Positions 51,792 to 61,367 are shown, numbered from the stretch's first letter. The stretch: 64,000 bases of DNA from Paenibacillus sp. FSL H8-0537 (GCF_038051995.1 NZ_CP150290.1:5198001-5262000); one strand, 5' to 3'. A program made the numbers and translations. The notes: a model not told the origin generated them from the letters alone.

Positions 51792-53483
51792 TTACAAATC
51801 CAGATCAGTTACCGCGCCTTGCGAAGCCGAGGATACGAGCCTCGCATATTTGCCTAATACGCCTGTTCTTACTTTCAGCGGCGGCTGCACCCACTTCGCA
51901 AGCCTCGATTCAAATTCCTCAGCCGAAATTTCCATGTTCATTTCCTGCGTCTCGCTGTCTATTGTAATGATATCGCCCTCTTGCAGCAAGCCGATTGGAC
52001 CGCCCACTTGAGCCTCAGGCGTGACGTGTCCCACAACAAAGCCATGCGAGCCGCCCGAGAAGCGTCCATCGGTCATAAGCGCCACTTCGCCGCCAAGTCC
52101 TTTCCCGCTAATCATCGCGGTAATGGACAGCATTTCCGGCATGCCGGGTCCGCCCTTAGGTCCGACATATCGAATGACGAGCACATCGCCTTTTTTAATA
52201 TCATCGCGCGCTATCGCATCGGCAGCCTCTTGCTCGCTGTCATATACACGGGCTGGGCCGCTAAAACGCATCTTTTTAAGGCCCGACATTTTAGCGACTG
52301 CCCCATCAGGAGCCAAATTGCCTTTCAAAACAACCAAAGGTCCTGTTGGCTTTAATGGCTGCTCGAAGGAACGAATGACATCCTGTCCGCTTTCCAGCGG
52401 CTCGGCGTCCGCCAAGTTTTCCGCAAGCGTTTTGCCCGTTACGGTCAAGCAGTCTCCGTGCAGCAGCCCTTTCTCAAGCAGCAGCTTCATCACGCCCGGC
52501 ACACCGCCGATATTGTTCAAATCCTGCATGACATATTTGCCGCTTGGCTTCAAATCGGCCAGATGGGGAACGCGGCTGCGCACCCGTTCAAAATCATCCA
52601 GCGTTAGCTTCACGCCAGCCGAATGCGCGATCGCCAGCAGATGAAGCAGCGCATTCGTTGAACCACCAAGCGCCATGACGACGGTGATCGCATTTTCAAA
52701 AGCTTTCAGCGTCATAATATCGCGGGGGCGAATATTTTTTCTTAGCAGCTCGATTACCGCTTTGCCCGCTTCCGAACATTCCACCGATTTATTTGGTGCA
52801 ATGGCTGGCGTAGAGGAGGAGCCAGGGAGCGCCATGCCCATTGCTTCTGCCGCCGAAGCCATCGTATTCGCCGTGTACATTCCGCCGCATGCGCCAGCGC
52901 CTGGACAAACGCTGCATTCTACCTCATGCAGCTCCTCATCCGTCAGCTGCCCTTCCTGATATTTCCCGACTGCTTCAAAAGCCGTAACGATATCAACATC
53001 CTTGCCATGCAGCTTCCCTGGCTGGATCGTGCCGCCATATACATAAACAGATGGAAGGTTCATCCGGCCAATGGCCATAAGGCAAGCCGGGGTATTTTTG
53101 TCACAGCCGCCAATCGCCACGAGTCCGTCAAAACGCTCAGCATTCACAACCAGCTCAATGGAATCGGCAATCGTTTCCCGGCTCGGCAGCGAGAACAGCA
53201 TCCCCTCATGTCCCATCGAAATGCCATCCGACACCGTAATGGTGTTAAAAATAAGCGGAGCCCCACCATGCTGCTTGACCCCAGCCTTCGCCTCACGCGC
53301 CAGCTGATCAATATGAATATTGCAAGGGGTTACTTCGCTCCATGTGCTGGCCACGCCAACCATCGGCTTTTTGAAATCCTCATCCTGAAAGCCTACCGCC
53401 CGCAGCATGGCCCGGTTCGGCATTCGGTTTACCCCTTCGCTTATATCCTTGCTGCGTCCACGCAAATCTTCCTTCTCGGACAT
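51792..53483 (-). CDS. ilvD: Dihydroxy-acid dehydratase
   Basis: 563 residues from the ATG at 53483 ([20 protein letters not shown]), ten bases after GAGGGG; ATGs at 53489 and 53501 are in frame. It dehydrates 2,3-dihydroxy-isovalerate and 2,3-dihydroxy-3-methylvalerate, the last common step before valine, leucine and isoleucine. Iron-sulphur and metal-binding motifs are present: [30 protein letters not shown] and the C-terminal [16 protein letters not shown]. Length is that of the family. The GntR-type gene 25 bases upstream is in the same direction and may be its regulator. Other branched-chain genes are not in the window. Confidence 0.96.
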   Translation of the reverse strand: MSEKEDLRGRSKDISEGVNRMPNRAMLRAVGFQDEDFKKPMVGVASTWSEVTPCNIHIDQLAREAKAGVKQHGGAPLIFNTITVSDGISMGHEGMLFSLPSRETIADSIELVVNAERFDGLVAIGGCDKNTPACLMAIGRMNLPSVYVYGGTIQPGKLHGKDVDIVTAFEAVGKYQEGQLTDEELHEVECSVCPGAGACGGMYTANTMASAAEAMGMALPGSSSTPAIAPNKSVECSEAGKAVIELLRKNIRPRDIMTLKAFENAITVVMALGGSTNALLHLLAIAHSAGVKLTLDDFERVRSRVPHLADLKPSGKYVMQDLNNIGGVPGVMKLLLEKGLLHGDCLTVTGKTLAENLADAEPLESGQDVIRSFEQPLKPTGPLVVLKGNLAPDGAVAKMSGLKKMRFSGPARVYDSEQEAADAIARDDIKKGDVLVIRYVGPKGGPGMPEMLSITAMISGKGLGGEVALMTDGRFSGGSHGFVVGHVTPEAQVGGPIGLLQEGDIITIDSETQEMNMEISAEEFESRLAKWVQPPLKVRTGVLGKYARLVSSASQGAVTDLDL

Positions 53484-53507
53484 GTTCATCCATCCCCTCA
53501 TTGTTGG

Positions 53508-54173
53508 TTAAATAATGGCATAAAGCTCACGCATAGGGCGCAGTAAATTTTGCTTCATCATAGCTGCCGCCCGTTCAGGGTCGCCAGCCTCCATAGCTTC
53601 AATAATTGCCTGATGTTCCTCGACTGATACATGCGTCGCCTGAACAGGCTGTTTTAGAAACACATATTTAAAGCGGCGAATATGTACCTGGAGTGAGGCG
53701 CTGTAAGAGGCCAGGTATTCATTATCTGCGGCTTCCACGATCACATTGTGAAACTGCTCGTCGAGTTCCATGGCCTGAAAGGGCAGCCCCTGTTCAATCG
53801 CCGCTGCAAACTCGGCATTCAGCTGCTTTAGCTGTTCAATTTGTTCGGGTACAATGACACTGGCAGCCATCTCTGCTGCTAATGTGTGCAAGGAAGCCAG
53901 CGTCGAATACATTTTCAAAATATCGGATTTCTCCAAGCTTTTGACCTTCGTATAGTTGCCCGGATGCACCTCCACGAGCTTCTGCACCTCAAGAATTTGC
54001 AAGGCTTCACGGACAGGCGTCCTGCTGACTCCTAAAGCTTCCGCGAGCTCTGCATCGCCAATCTTCTCGCCGGGAAGCAGCGTACCGTCAATAATCCATC
54101 GCTGAATTTGAGAAAGCGCTCGTTCTTTCGCTGAAATTTTAATCGGTGTTGTAAAATGGCTCGGAATAGGCAT
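53508..54173 (-). CDS. GntR-family (FCD/FadR type) transcription regulator
   Basis: 221 residues from the ATG at 54173, eight bases after AAAGGAAG; the ATG at 54179 is too close to that site. A winged helix domain (10-75) carries GEKIGDAELAEALGVSRTPV, and an all-helical FCD ligand domain (80-215) has the metal-binding aspartate and histidines (MELDEQFHNVIVEAA, VEEHQAIIEAMEAGD). Such proteins bind small organic acids and act as repressors. It is the first gene of an apparent gntR-ilvD unit. A palindrome in its promoter may be its own operator. The ligand is unknown. Confidence 0.9.
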   Translation of the reverse strand: MPIPSHFTTPIKISAKERALSQIQRWIIDGTLLPGEKIGDAELAEALGVSRTPVREALQILEVQKLVEVHPGNYTKVKSLEKSDILKMYSTLASLHTLAAEMAASVIVPEQIEQLKQLNAEFAAAIEQGLPFQAMELDEQFHNVIVEAADNEYLASYSASLQVHIRRFKYVFLKQPVQATHVSVEEHQAIIEAMEAGDPERAAAMMKQNLLRPMRELYAII

Positions 54174-54210
54174 ACGCATCTTCCTTTCTTGTATGTAATA
54201 TATCGCATAT

Positions 54211-54222
54211 ATATACGTATAT
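54211..54222. promoter_or_regulatory. Palindrome, candidate GntR operator
   Basis: ATATACGTATAT is a perfect 12-base palindrome inside a longer AT alternation (TATATCGCATATATATACGT), about 40 bases before the gntR start. This is where an autoregulatory operator would lie. The assignment rests on position and symmetry only. Confidence 0.4.
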
Positions 54223-54249
54223 CAATCTTTTTTTTATCCATTCCTGTAA

Positions 54250-54288
54250 AAAAAGAAAGCAGCCCTCTGGACTACTTCGGGCTGCTTC
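54250..54288 (-). terminator. Terminator after the sensor kinase gene
   Basis: Minus strand GAAGCAGCCC pairs with GGGCTGCTTTC around a 13-base loop and is followed by TTTTTTT. It separates the HK/RR pair from gntR. Confidence 0.88.
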
Positions 54289-54307
54289 AATCATCGTATA
54301 GCTGCTA

Positions 54308-55753
54308 TTATCCTGCTTCCGTTCTTTTCAGTCTAATCGTCGCCGTCGTTCCGACGTCCTCCTCGCTTGCAAGCGCTAGGCTAGCGCCAATAGCTGCGGC
54401 GATTTCCTTCGCCAAAGCGAGCCCAAGCCCAGCACCGCCAACGTCATGGCGGCTTCTTGCCTCATCGACCCGGTAAAAGCGGTCGAATACTTTAGACAGC
54501 GCGGCCTGCGGAATGCCGATGCCTCGGTCAATGACCCGGATCTCGCTGTAATCGCTGCTCGCGCCAATTTCCAGCGTAATCGCAGCGCTGCTGTATTTGC
54601 GCGCATTATCCAGCAGAATAAACAGCAATTGGCGCAGCTTATTCGCATCTGCATACCCATAAATGCCCGGCTGCCCGCCTTCGCTGCTTACCTCCAAATT
54701 CGATGCGTTCGCCGCTGCTTCCATGTCCGCCCCGGCAGGCTTGCCCTCGCTGCTGGCAAGCCGCACCTGAATATCCCGTCCATACGCCTTCTGAAAGGCT
54801 TTGGACGACTCACTGGCTAGCTGCGTCAGATCAACGCTTTCCATCGTCAGGTTCCACTGCTCCTTGTTGCGGGCCAGCAGCAGCAATTGTTCGGTCATCT
54901 CCTTCATCCGCACCGCTTCGGAGTGAATCGCATCTATCGATTCGACGAACAGGTCAGGGCGATCCAGCCCCCGGCGCTTCAATAAGCTGGCGTAGCTTTC
55001 AATGACTGTAAGCGGCGTTTTCAGCTCATGGGAGGCATTGGAAACAAATTGCTCCTGCTTCTCAAAATTCGTCTCCAGCAAGGCGATCATATCGTTGAAG
55101 GTCGCTCCCATTTCCGCAAGCTCATCCTGCGACTTGCCTTCCGGCTTGATTTTTATGAAGGTCCCGCTGCGCTGGATCGCCCGCATCGTATGCGTCATAT
55201 GGGCGATGGGACGCACGATGATGCTTCCGAGCAGGCGCCCCGAAGCAATAACAGGAATCATTGCGATGCCTGTTACCGCCAGCAATACAATTTGCAGCAC
55301 CTTCAACTGGTCTGCCGTGTCCTGCACGCTTTCCGTCACCTGAATATTGACGACTGCGCCATCTGTCCAAATGACCGGAATCGATACAAGGGCATAGCTG
55401 TTTCCCTTATAATCAATGCTTTCAATCCGCTTCTTCTCTGCATAGACAGCTTCTCGCTCGCTGAGCTGCTGCTCGCCTGGCGCAGTAACCAGCAGCTTGT
55501 CCGCTCCTTCAGCTGTCACCATGCGCAGCATGCCGTTCAGTGGCACATACGCACGTAGCAAATCTGCTGTCGGAACCGTCCCGGCCGACTTCAGCATGCC
55601 TGCGGAAATTTTCAAAGCTTCCGCCTCTACCCGCTCCATTTGACTCGTAATCGTCAATTTGCTGAAGAGCGCATAGACGGACAAATTCATAGCTACGAGC
55701 AAAACAGCGAATAAAGCAGAGGAATAAAGATGAATCCGGCTGCGCAGCTTCAT
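54308..55753 (-). CDS. Sensor histidine kinase (HAMP, HisKA)
   Basis: 481 residues. A helix at 10-30 and another near 150-175 enclose an extracytoplasmic sensor region of about 120 residues. A HAMP segment (175-230) leads to the HisKA box SNASHELKTPLTVIESYASL with its histidine near 245. The ATPase part has LLDNARKYSSAAI, DRGIGIP and GLGLALAKEI. About 35 extra residues rich in Ala, Gly and Ser lie before the ATP-binding N box. The start overlaps the response regulator by four bases. It resembles YkoH-type kinases of Bacillales; the stimulus is unknown. Confidence 0.92.
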   Translation of the reverse strand: MKLRSRIHLYSSALFAVLLVAMNLSVYALFSKLTITSQMERVEAEALKISAGMLKSAGTVPTADLLRAYVPLNGMLRMVTAEGADKLLVTAPGEQQLSEREAVYAEKKRIESIDYKGNSYALVSIPVIWTDGAVVNIQVTESVQDTADQLKVLQIVLLAVTGIAMIPVIASGRLLGSIIVRPIAHMTHTMRAIQRSGTFIKIKPEGKSQDELAEMGATFNDMIALLETNFEKQEQFVSNASHELKTPLTVIESYASLLKRRGLDRPDLFVESIDAIHSEAVRMKEMTEQLLLLARNKEQWNLTMESVDLTQLASESSKAFQKAYGRDIQVRLASSEGKPAGADMEAAANASNLEVSSEGGQPGIYGYADANKLRQLLFILLDNARKYSSAAITLEIGASSDYSEIRVIDRGIGIPQAALSKVFDRFYRVDEARSRHDVGGAGLGLALAKEIAAAIGASLALASEEDVGTTATIRLKRTEAG

Positions 55754-56457
55754 TGCGCTTCCTTGAGCACGTAGCCGACTCCGCGCACCGTATGAATCAG
55801 CTCGCTGGCAAAGCCTGTATCCACCTTTTTGCGCACATAGCGAATATATACATCGACAACGTTCGTGTCGCCGTAGTAGTCATAACCCCAAACTGCCTCA
55901 ACAATTTGCTCGCGTCCCAGCACTTGGCGCTGATGCTTCAGCAAATAGCTGAGCAAATCAAATTCGCGCGGCGTCAGCTCGATGCTTTTGCCCGAGCGAA
56001 TAACCTCGCGCGTCGTTTCATTCAGCTTTAAATCGCCGGCCAGCAGCCATGTCTCATCCACTAGCCCTGCGCTTGCTGCCTCCGCTGGAACAAGGCGCTG
56101 TCTAAGCGCTGCTCGAATTCTTGCCAGCAGCTCCTCAATTTGAAACGGCTTCGTCATATAATCGTTAGCGCCAAGATCAAGCCCCGACACCTTGTCCTCT
56201 ACGGAGCTTTTCGCTGTCAGCAAAATAATAGGCGTAGCCGCGTCAGCCGCCCGGATTCGCCGCAATATTTCGATGCCGCTTATTCCCGGAAGCATAACGT
56301 CAAGCAAGACTAGATCCCATTCGCCCGTGCGGTACAGCTCAAGCGCCTGCAAGCCATCATTTGCCTTAGAAACGCGATAGCCCTCCGCCTCCAGTTCAAT
56401 TTCCAGCACCCGGGCGATCTTTTGCTCGTCCTCTACAATCAATATGGACTCATTCAT
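55750..56457 (-). CDS. OmpR-family response regulator
   Basis: 235 residues from the ATG at 56457 (MNESILIVEDEQKIARVLEI) with GGGAGGG six bases upstream; the frame opens earlier but without a site. A receiver domain (3-118) has the acidic pair VEDE, the phospho-aspartate in DLVLLDVMLPG and the lysine in TKPFQIEELLARI. The winged-helix output domain (135-232) has TPREFDLLSYLLKHQRQV and VVDVYIRYVRKKVD. It binds DNA as a dimer and should regulate with the overlapping kinase. Possible targets are the PepSY genes nearby, by analogy only. Confidence 0.93.
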   Translation of the reverse strand: MNESILIVEDEQKIARVLEIELEAEGYRVSKANDGLQALELYRTGEWDLVLLDVMLPGISGIEILRRIRAADAATPIILLTAKSSVEDKVSGLDLGANDYMTKPFQIEELLARIRAALRQRLVPAEAASAGLVDETWLLAGDLKLNETTREVIRSGKSIELTPREFDLLSYLLKHQRQVLGREQIVEAVWGYDYYGDTNVVDVYIRYVRKKVDTGFASELIHTVRGVGYVLKEAQ

Positions 56458-56690
56458 TGCTGTCCCTCCCTGTCTCTCCGCTCTTGCCCACATGCTCAAG
56501 CCAGCATGTATGATTACGTTTATATTAGGCTATTTGTGGCAGGAGAAGCAACAACCCCGCCAAGCCGCAAGCTCAAATACCCAATTAGCGACTTATTATT
56601 CCAATAAACAGGAGGAATGCTGTTTCAAATTTCGACAAAACGATTAATAATAGCTACAAGCTTGTATATTTATGCGAGGGGGTCCATGTG

Positions 56691-56786
56691 ATGAAGCTCC
56701 GCCGTTATTTGGCACAACTTGTAATCGCTATTTCCGTCCTGCCGCCTAAAGGCGACAATACCGACAAAGCACATAAATCGAGCTAA
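56691..56786 (+). CDS. Candidate 31-residue peptide gene
   Basis: An ATG at 56691 follows GAGGGGG by eight bases. The frame reads MKLRRYLAQLVIAISVLPPK then a polar end (GDNTDKAHKSS) and a TAA. A basic start, a short hydrophobic core and a polar tail are the layout of small secreted or membrane peptides such as Phr-type signals. No Rap-like gene is next to it. It lies in the 390-base interval between the response regulator and the DUF6509 gene, which otherwise shows nothing. Confidence 0.45.
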   Translation: MKLRRYLAQLVIAISVLPPKGDNTDKAHKSS

Positions 56787-56871
56787 TACATCCAGCTAAT
56801 ACATAGGAAAGCCTGCCTTGGCTAAGCAACTCTGCTATAATGGAAGGAAAACCACATCAAAGGATGATACG

Positions 56872-57168
56872 ATGATTGAAATTTCCAGCTATAGCGTGCA
56901 ATATATTAAAGACCCTTTCGGCATTTTAACCGGAAAACGCTACGAGTTTATAATCGATATTGAAGCAGCCGAGGACGACGATATTTATTCGCCTAAAGGG
57001 CTTTATGTACGTGCCGTATTTGCCAAGGATGGCGAGCAAGCCAAAATTGCCAAGCACGAAATTATCGAGCGCGAGACGGAGCGCATTTTGGATTTTGAGC
57101 TGGAAGACGAGGAAGAGCAGCTTGTGCTAGCCTTCTGCCTGGAGCATTGGCACGAAGCTGAGGAATAG
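56872..57168 (+). CDS. DUF6509 family protein
   Basis: 98 residues from the ATG at 56872 with AAAGGATGATACG in front; a frame from 56818 lacks a site. The opening IEISSYSVQYIKDPFGILTG and then KRYEFIIDIE and KGLYVRAVF match DUF6509, a small Bacillales family of unknown role. It is very acidic at the end (FELEDEEEQLVLAFC), cytoplasmic and alone in its unit. A long hairpin after it serves as terminator. Confidence 0.85.
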   Translation: MIEISSYSVQYIKDPFGILTGKRYEFIIDIEAAEDDDIYSPKGLYVRAVFAKDGEQAKIAKHEIIERETERILDFELEDEEEQLVLAFCLEHWHEAEE

Positions 57169-57183
57169 AGGTCGGATGAAAAA

Positions 57184-57229
57184 TAGGGCTGGTCCGCAAG
57201 CATAAACATCTGCTTGCGAGCCAGCCCTT
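57184..57229. terminator. Bidirectional hairpin between DUF6509 and xyloglucanase genes
   Basis: AGGGCTGGTCCGCAAGCA pairs with TGCTTGCGAGCCAGCCCT around TAAACATC with one mismatch. On the minus strand it is followed by ATTTTTC, so it best terminates the xyloglucanase gene and may also stop the opposite gene. Confidence 0.8.
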
Positions 57230-57235
57230 CGTCTA

Positions 57236-60160
57236 TTACTCCGTTTTTGCAGCTTGCGAGAATAGCGTATGGAGCCTATAGATGACGACCGTCGCATCCG
57301 CACGGTTAGTCGGCTTAGCCGCGCCGAAGCTGCCGTCAGGCTTGCCCTTCATTAACCCCGCTTGTGCTGCGAGCGTTACGGCATCCTTCGCATAAGCAGC
57401 AATGGTGTCGCTATCGCTGAATACAGGCACGCTGCCCGCAGGCAGTTCTGGCAGCGGCTGGCCTGTCGCCTTCCACCCGCTCGCCAGCAGGACTGCCATG
57501 TCCTGCCTGGTTATCGGCTGGTTCGGCTCGAATAGGCTGCCTTCTCCGCCGCTTCCTTGGGCCAGAAGCGCTATTATGCCCGCTTTCTCAGCTGCGGCAA
57601 TATATGGCGCATACCAGGCGCTTGCAGGCACATCCGCAAAGCTTGACTCACCTTCTGGTGTCAATCCCAGCGTGCCAACGAGCAGCTTGACGAACTCCGC
57701 TCTAGTGACCTGTGCAGCCGGCTGGAACAACGTTTCATTTTTCCCCGTTACAACGCCCTTGCCATATAAAAAAGCAATCGCCTGCTGCGCTTCCGCATAC
57801 ACGCCGCCCAAATCCGTGAACTCGTAGCTGATGTCATCCTTTAATTCGCCAACGACAATACCCAGCCCATTCGTCGCCATATAGACACGACCGTACACTC
57901 TTGGATCGCCTGTAATCGCCGTATTGGCGGAACCAAATTGATGCTGGTCATCGTTGATGCGAACCCAGCTTTTGCCGAGATTCTTCGAGCGGAAAATACC
58001 AAATGTGCCGCCAATTTTCGCGTAGGAATAAAGCGTTACATTCGTTTTTCCCGGTGCTGCCTTGCCAAAACCAATCGTTGCCGCTTCCTCTACGCCTGCA
58101 AGCTTCGTAAACGTCATGCCGGCATCGGTCGAATGCCATAAGCCGTAGGCGCTATCGACCTTTTTGTTGTCTTTTGCCCCAGCGATCCAAATGTCGCCTT
58201 CTTTGCCCGGCATCGCCTTGAAATTGCTTGTTATCACTTGCGGCAAGCCTGTCGCCTTCGATGCGGTGAACGTCGCTCCGCCATCTTTGCTGACATAGAA
58301 TACGCCTGCGGCAAAGCCGTAGAAAAGCTTCGGATTTACCCGATCCGCCGACACACGCGCCTTCTCTGGCAAACCTTTGGACGCCGTCCACGTTTTTCCT
58401 AAATCGGTGGAGAAGCTGACCGGACGTGCCGCCAACTCATCCGCGCTGCTCGGGCTCCATACAATTGCACCACCATCTGCGCTTACAGCAGCAAAGCCGC
58501 CGCTGGTTTTGTCCTCCTCTGCCGCTGTCCATGCATTCGCTGCTGGCGTCCACGTTTTTCCATTGTCTGTGGAAATGCCCATTCTCGCCGCTGTCCCTTC
58601 CGCATGGCCGACACGCACGACGATATCTGGATTCAGCTCGGCAAAATCAATATCCGTGCTCGTTCCGATATACGGGCCTGTGATCATCTCCGGCGCTTGG
58701 TCAAGGCTTTCATGGCGGAAGCCGCCAATATCGCCCATCGCGCTCAGCAGCGGCGCCCCTGACGGCGGGCTGATGAGGCCAAGCACAGATGTTTCTTCGA
58801 TACCGTCTGCCATGACGGTAATTGCAACCTTTTTGTCTTCATCAAAATCCGTTAAGTTGTTCGCCCCGAACAGCGTAGCGCCTGTGCCGTACATCATATT
58901 GTCCGAATTAAACGGATCAATCTCTAAATCGCCAATCATCCAGCCAAGCTTAGGCGCGATTTCGGGAAGCTCTTTTTTCTCGCCCCAGTCCAGCCAAGGT
59001 GAATCCGCATATTCGATCGTGAAACGATTTTCCCGGCTTGGATTTTTTGAAAAATCAAGCGTCCAGAACGGCTCCCACGTCGCGCCGCCATTCGTGCTGC
59101 GGTAAATAACATCATCTGGCCACCACTTGTTCATCGTCGCTACCATTAGCGTATTCGGCTGCCGCGCATCTACGGCCAGTCCGCCATATGGATTGTCCGT
59201 ATTTCCGGTAGGACTAATATCGGTCCAGACGCCTGTTACCGTATCCAGCTTCCATACCGCGCCTTTGCCGCCATCATAGGGACCGACAAATTCATTATAG
59301 GTAACATATAGATGGCCTTTGCCGTCCAGAACCCCATGATGCGGCACAAAGCCTTGCTTCGGCTGCCCCGCTACAGCTTCCCATGTACCCCCGCCGTCCG
59401 TGCTGCGGTATATGCTTTGCTCATTGTCAGCCACGCCCACATAAATCGTTTGGGACTTCTTGCCCTTCGAGCCCGTCGCTTGATCGAACGTAATCCAAGC
59501 CACGCCAACGATATCGTCAAAATAATCCTTTACGTTGCCGCTCGCTGTAAAGCTGTCTACTTTGCTCCAGGTTTCACCGTAATCCGTACTGCGCCACAAG
59601 CCATTGCCGCTGCGTGCTCCGAGATACAAAATCCGATTGTCGTTCGGATCAATGACCAGTCGCTCGCCCATCGAGCGCCCCGGCATATTGCCGCCAAGCT
59701 TGAACGGCAGCACCGTACGCTGCCAGCTGTTTCCTTTGTCAGTCGAGCGCAAAATCATGCCCGGCGTATCTGTCCAATCGTTCGTGTAGGTGCCTACCGC
59801 CGCATAAACCCGGTTCGTCTCCACAGGGTCGGTCGCGATGCTTTCCACACCCAGCATGCTCCATTCCTCGAAGCCCACAAAATCCAAGAGCTGAATCCAG
59901 CTTTGCGTCGCGGGATCAAAGCGATAAGCGCCGCCAATATCTGTCCGCGCGTAAATCAAATCCTTCTCTGAAGGATTATACACAATGCCGGGAACAAATC
60001 CGCCACCTACGACCTTCGCTCTGCCCCAATCGTAGGCGGGCAGCTGCGTAGCTGGTTTGCTGCTGTTAGTGTCCTCCGCTTGCGCTGCCGCTGCGCTTCC
60101 AACTAGCGAAGCTGTTAATGCCGCTGCTGTCAGCAGGCTGCCAAATTTTCGAATAACCAA
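57236..60160 (-). CDS. GH74 xyloglucanase with C-terminal SLH domains
   Basis: About 974 residues. A TTG at 60160 has AAAGGGTGG eight bases upstream and gives a signal peptide (SLLTAAALTASLVGSAAAA); a GTG at 60172 is in frame. Residues 35-770 form the two seven-bladed propellers of family GH74, with the conserved ARTDIGGAYRF opening and many Asp-box turns such as RSTDKGNSW, RSTDYGETW and RSTNGGATW. It cuts the glucan backbone of plant xyloglucan outside the cell. The last 190 residues hold three SLH domains (LGGVYAEAQQAIAFLYGKGV, FADVPASAWYAPYI, FSDSDTIAAYAKDA) that anchor it to the wall. SLH on GH74 enzymes fits a Paenibacillus-type host. Confidence 0.93.
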   Translation of the reverse strand: MVIRKFGSLLTAAALTASLVGSAAAAQAEDTNSSKPATQLPAYDWGRAKVVGGGFVPGIVYNPSEKDLIYARTDIGGAYRFDPATQSWIQLLDFVGFEEWSMLGVESIATDPVETNRVYAAVGTYTNDWTDTPGMILRSTDKGNSWQRTVLPFKLGGNMPGRSMGERLVIDPNDNRILYLGARSGNGLWRSTDYGETWSKVDSFTASGNVKDYFDDIVGVAWITFDQATGSKGKKSQTIYVGVADNEQSIYRSTDGGGTWEAVAGQPKQGFVPHHGVLDGKGHLYVTYNEFVGPYDGGKGAVWKLDTVTGVWTDISPTGNTDNPYGGLAVDARQPNTLMVATMNKWWPDDVIYRSTNGGATWEPFWTLDFSKNPSRENRFTIEYADSPWLDWGEKKELPEIAPKLGWMIGDLEIDPFNSDNMMYGTGATLFGANNLTDFDEDKKVAITVMADGIEETSVLGLISPPSGAPLLSAMGDIGGFRHESLDQAPEMITGPYIGTSTDIDFAELNPDIVVRVGHAEGTAARMGISTDNGKTWTPAANAWTAAEEDKTSGGFAAVSADGGAIVWSPSSADELAARPVSFSTDLGKTWTASKGLPEKARVSADRVNPKLFYGFAAGVFYVSKDGGATFTASKATGLPQVITSNFKAMPGKEGDIWIAGAKDNKKVDSAYGLWHSTDAGMTFTKLAGVEEAATIGFGKAAPGKTNVTLYSYAKIGGTFGIFRSKNLGKSWVRINDDQHQFGSANTAITGDPRVYGRVYMATNGLGIVVGELKDDISYEFTDLGGVYAEAQQAIAFLYGKGVVTGKNETLFQPAAQVTRAEFVKLLVGTLGLTPEGESSFADVPASAWYAPYIAAAEKAGIIALLAQGSGGEGSLFEPNQPITRQDMAVLLASGWKATGQPLPELPAGSVPVFSDSDTIAAYAKDAVTLAAQAGLMKGKPDGSFGAAKPTNRADATVVIYRLHTLFSQAAKTE

Positions 60161-60627
60161 TATAAATTCCACCCTTTCAATTTAAGGTTCCTACTTCTGT
60201 AAGCGCGAACATTTGTGAGGATCGAAATTTGCATGCGCTCGCTTCGTTATCTAAACTATTTTACTCTATTTCGGGCCGGTATTTATACCCTTATAATTAG
60301 TTTTTATATCATGGTAAAATCAGAGGGATATTATGGTAGATTGCACATTGATAGGGTCAGGCGCGATTGTCGCTACTGCGAGAAAGGCCCCGCTTCCGGC
60401 CGCTGTTGTTTTCCGATTTCTCTATTTATTCCTCGCTGAGGAGGAAATCTGAAAACAATAGTCCATGCCAATGATGCTTTCCTCCGGAAAGCTTTAGGCG
60501 TGCGCTGAGCATATGCTTACGAAGCGGCTTTCATTCGGAAAGCTAGGCTCCTCCAGTTCCAACCTTTCTCTCCGCCGCTCCCCTGCACCTTCCTTCTCTC
60601 CGTTCAACTACAATAAAGAAAAAGGAA

Positions 60628-60662
60628 AAAACCATCCGTCAGTAAAATAAACCTACTGACGG
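60628..60662 (-). terminator. Hairpin terminator in the non-coding interval
   Basis: CCGTCAGTA at 60636-60644 and TACTGACGG at 60654-60662 form a perfect stem, followed on the minus strand by ATGGTTTTTTCC. No minus-strand gene directly upstream of it is visible, so it may end an RNA gene or a leaderless remnant. Confidence 0.65.
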
Positions 60663-61187
60663 ACAGTCTTTCCCTCTTAAACCTTCAGAAGGTTACGCTG
60701 TTAGACTCTATCCACTTTTTACTTTATGCTCTAACTTATCTACTAATCTACTAATTTAGATTTTTAGGGCGTATATGCAAACATAAGCAAGCCAGATCCT
60801 GATCGAATTTAGCGTCAAATGCTTTCCCTCACCTACTGGGAATATCCCCGCATGAATGTGAGCATATGTACCGAAAGGAAGTCTCATGTTTTTCGTTTCA
60901 GTGGTTTACTCCCATACAAAGCTAGGCTTCGCGGACACAGCAGCCGCTATGACAACAGAATCAAAGGTTATGCCATAGGCTGCGGACTCAGGAGCCGCTA
61001 ATGCGCTGTCTTTAGCCATTTTGAAGGGTTGAGGAGAGCGATAGCGGTTTTCCTGTCCCCTTACGGCCCAAAATCGATTCAAATTGTAGAATAGCGGAAA
61101 CTCAGTCCTCAAAAAAAAGGGAGCCCCAGAACTGCATGCTCTTAGCAACATTTGCGTGCTCCGGCTTGCATATACACCCTAGAGCTT

Positions 61188-61277
61188 GCAGCTCTTGTAG
61201 CTCTTGTAGCTCTTGTAGCTCTTGTAGCTCTTGCAGCTCTTGCAGCTCTTGTAGCTCTTGTAGCTCTTGTAGCTCTT
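61188..61277 (+). repeat. Nine-base minisatellite (GYAGCTCTT)10
   Basis: Ten units of nine bases in exact register; three read GCAGCTCTT and seven GTAGCTCTT. The order of variants (C T T T T C C T T T) shows growth by duplication. It has no unique spacers and is not CRISPR. The nine-base period would keep any frame open, but no real gene is seen across it. Confidence 0.92.
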
Positions 61278-61300
61278 CTTCCCAACTCTGCCCCTAAACC

Positions 61301-61336
61301 GTCAACTCCGGAGGAACAAGGTACACCGGAGTTGAC
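61301..61336. terminator. Inverted repeat after the glutaredoxin gene
   Basis: GTCAACTCCGG and CCGGAGTTGAC are perfect arms 14 bases apart, 31 bases beyond the glutaredoxin stop. No T tract follows, so it would be a poor intrinsic terminator; it may stabilise the mRNA end. Confidence 0.5.
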
Positions 61337-61367
61337 GAACAGTGGGCTTCATACGATTTAGAAGCCC

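Larger units (their letters stand above)
60173..61367. other. Long non-coding interval
   Basis: 1.2 kb with no convincing gene. Frames at 60215-60439 (+), 60906-61151 (-) and 61152-61361 (+) lack ribosome sites and have odd composition. It contains a minus-strand terminator at 60628-60662, a 9-base minisatellite at 61188-61277 and a strong hairpin at 61301-61336. A near-repeat TCCGGAAAGCT and TTCGGAAAGCT brackets 60480-60550. A small RNA is possible but unproven. Confidence 0.6.

Noticed and set aside
60215..60439. 74-codon plus-strand frame beside the xyloglucanase promoter
   Set aside because: No ribosome site and unnatural composition with many Cys and Arg; likely chance.
61188..61277. 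CRISPR-like array
   Set aside because: Units are nine bases long in direct contact, without spacers.
61152..61361. Plus-strand frame coding for repeated Val-Ala-Leu
   Set aside because: It is the translation of the 9-base minisatellite, has no ribosome site and no family.
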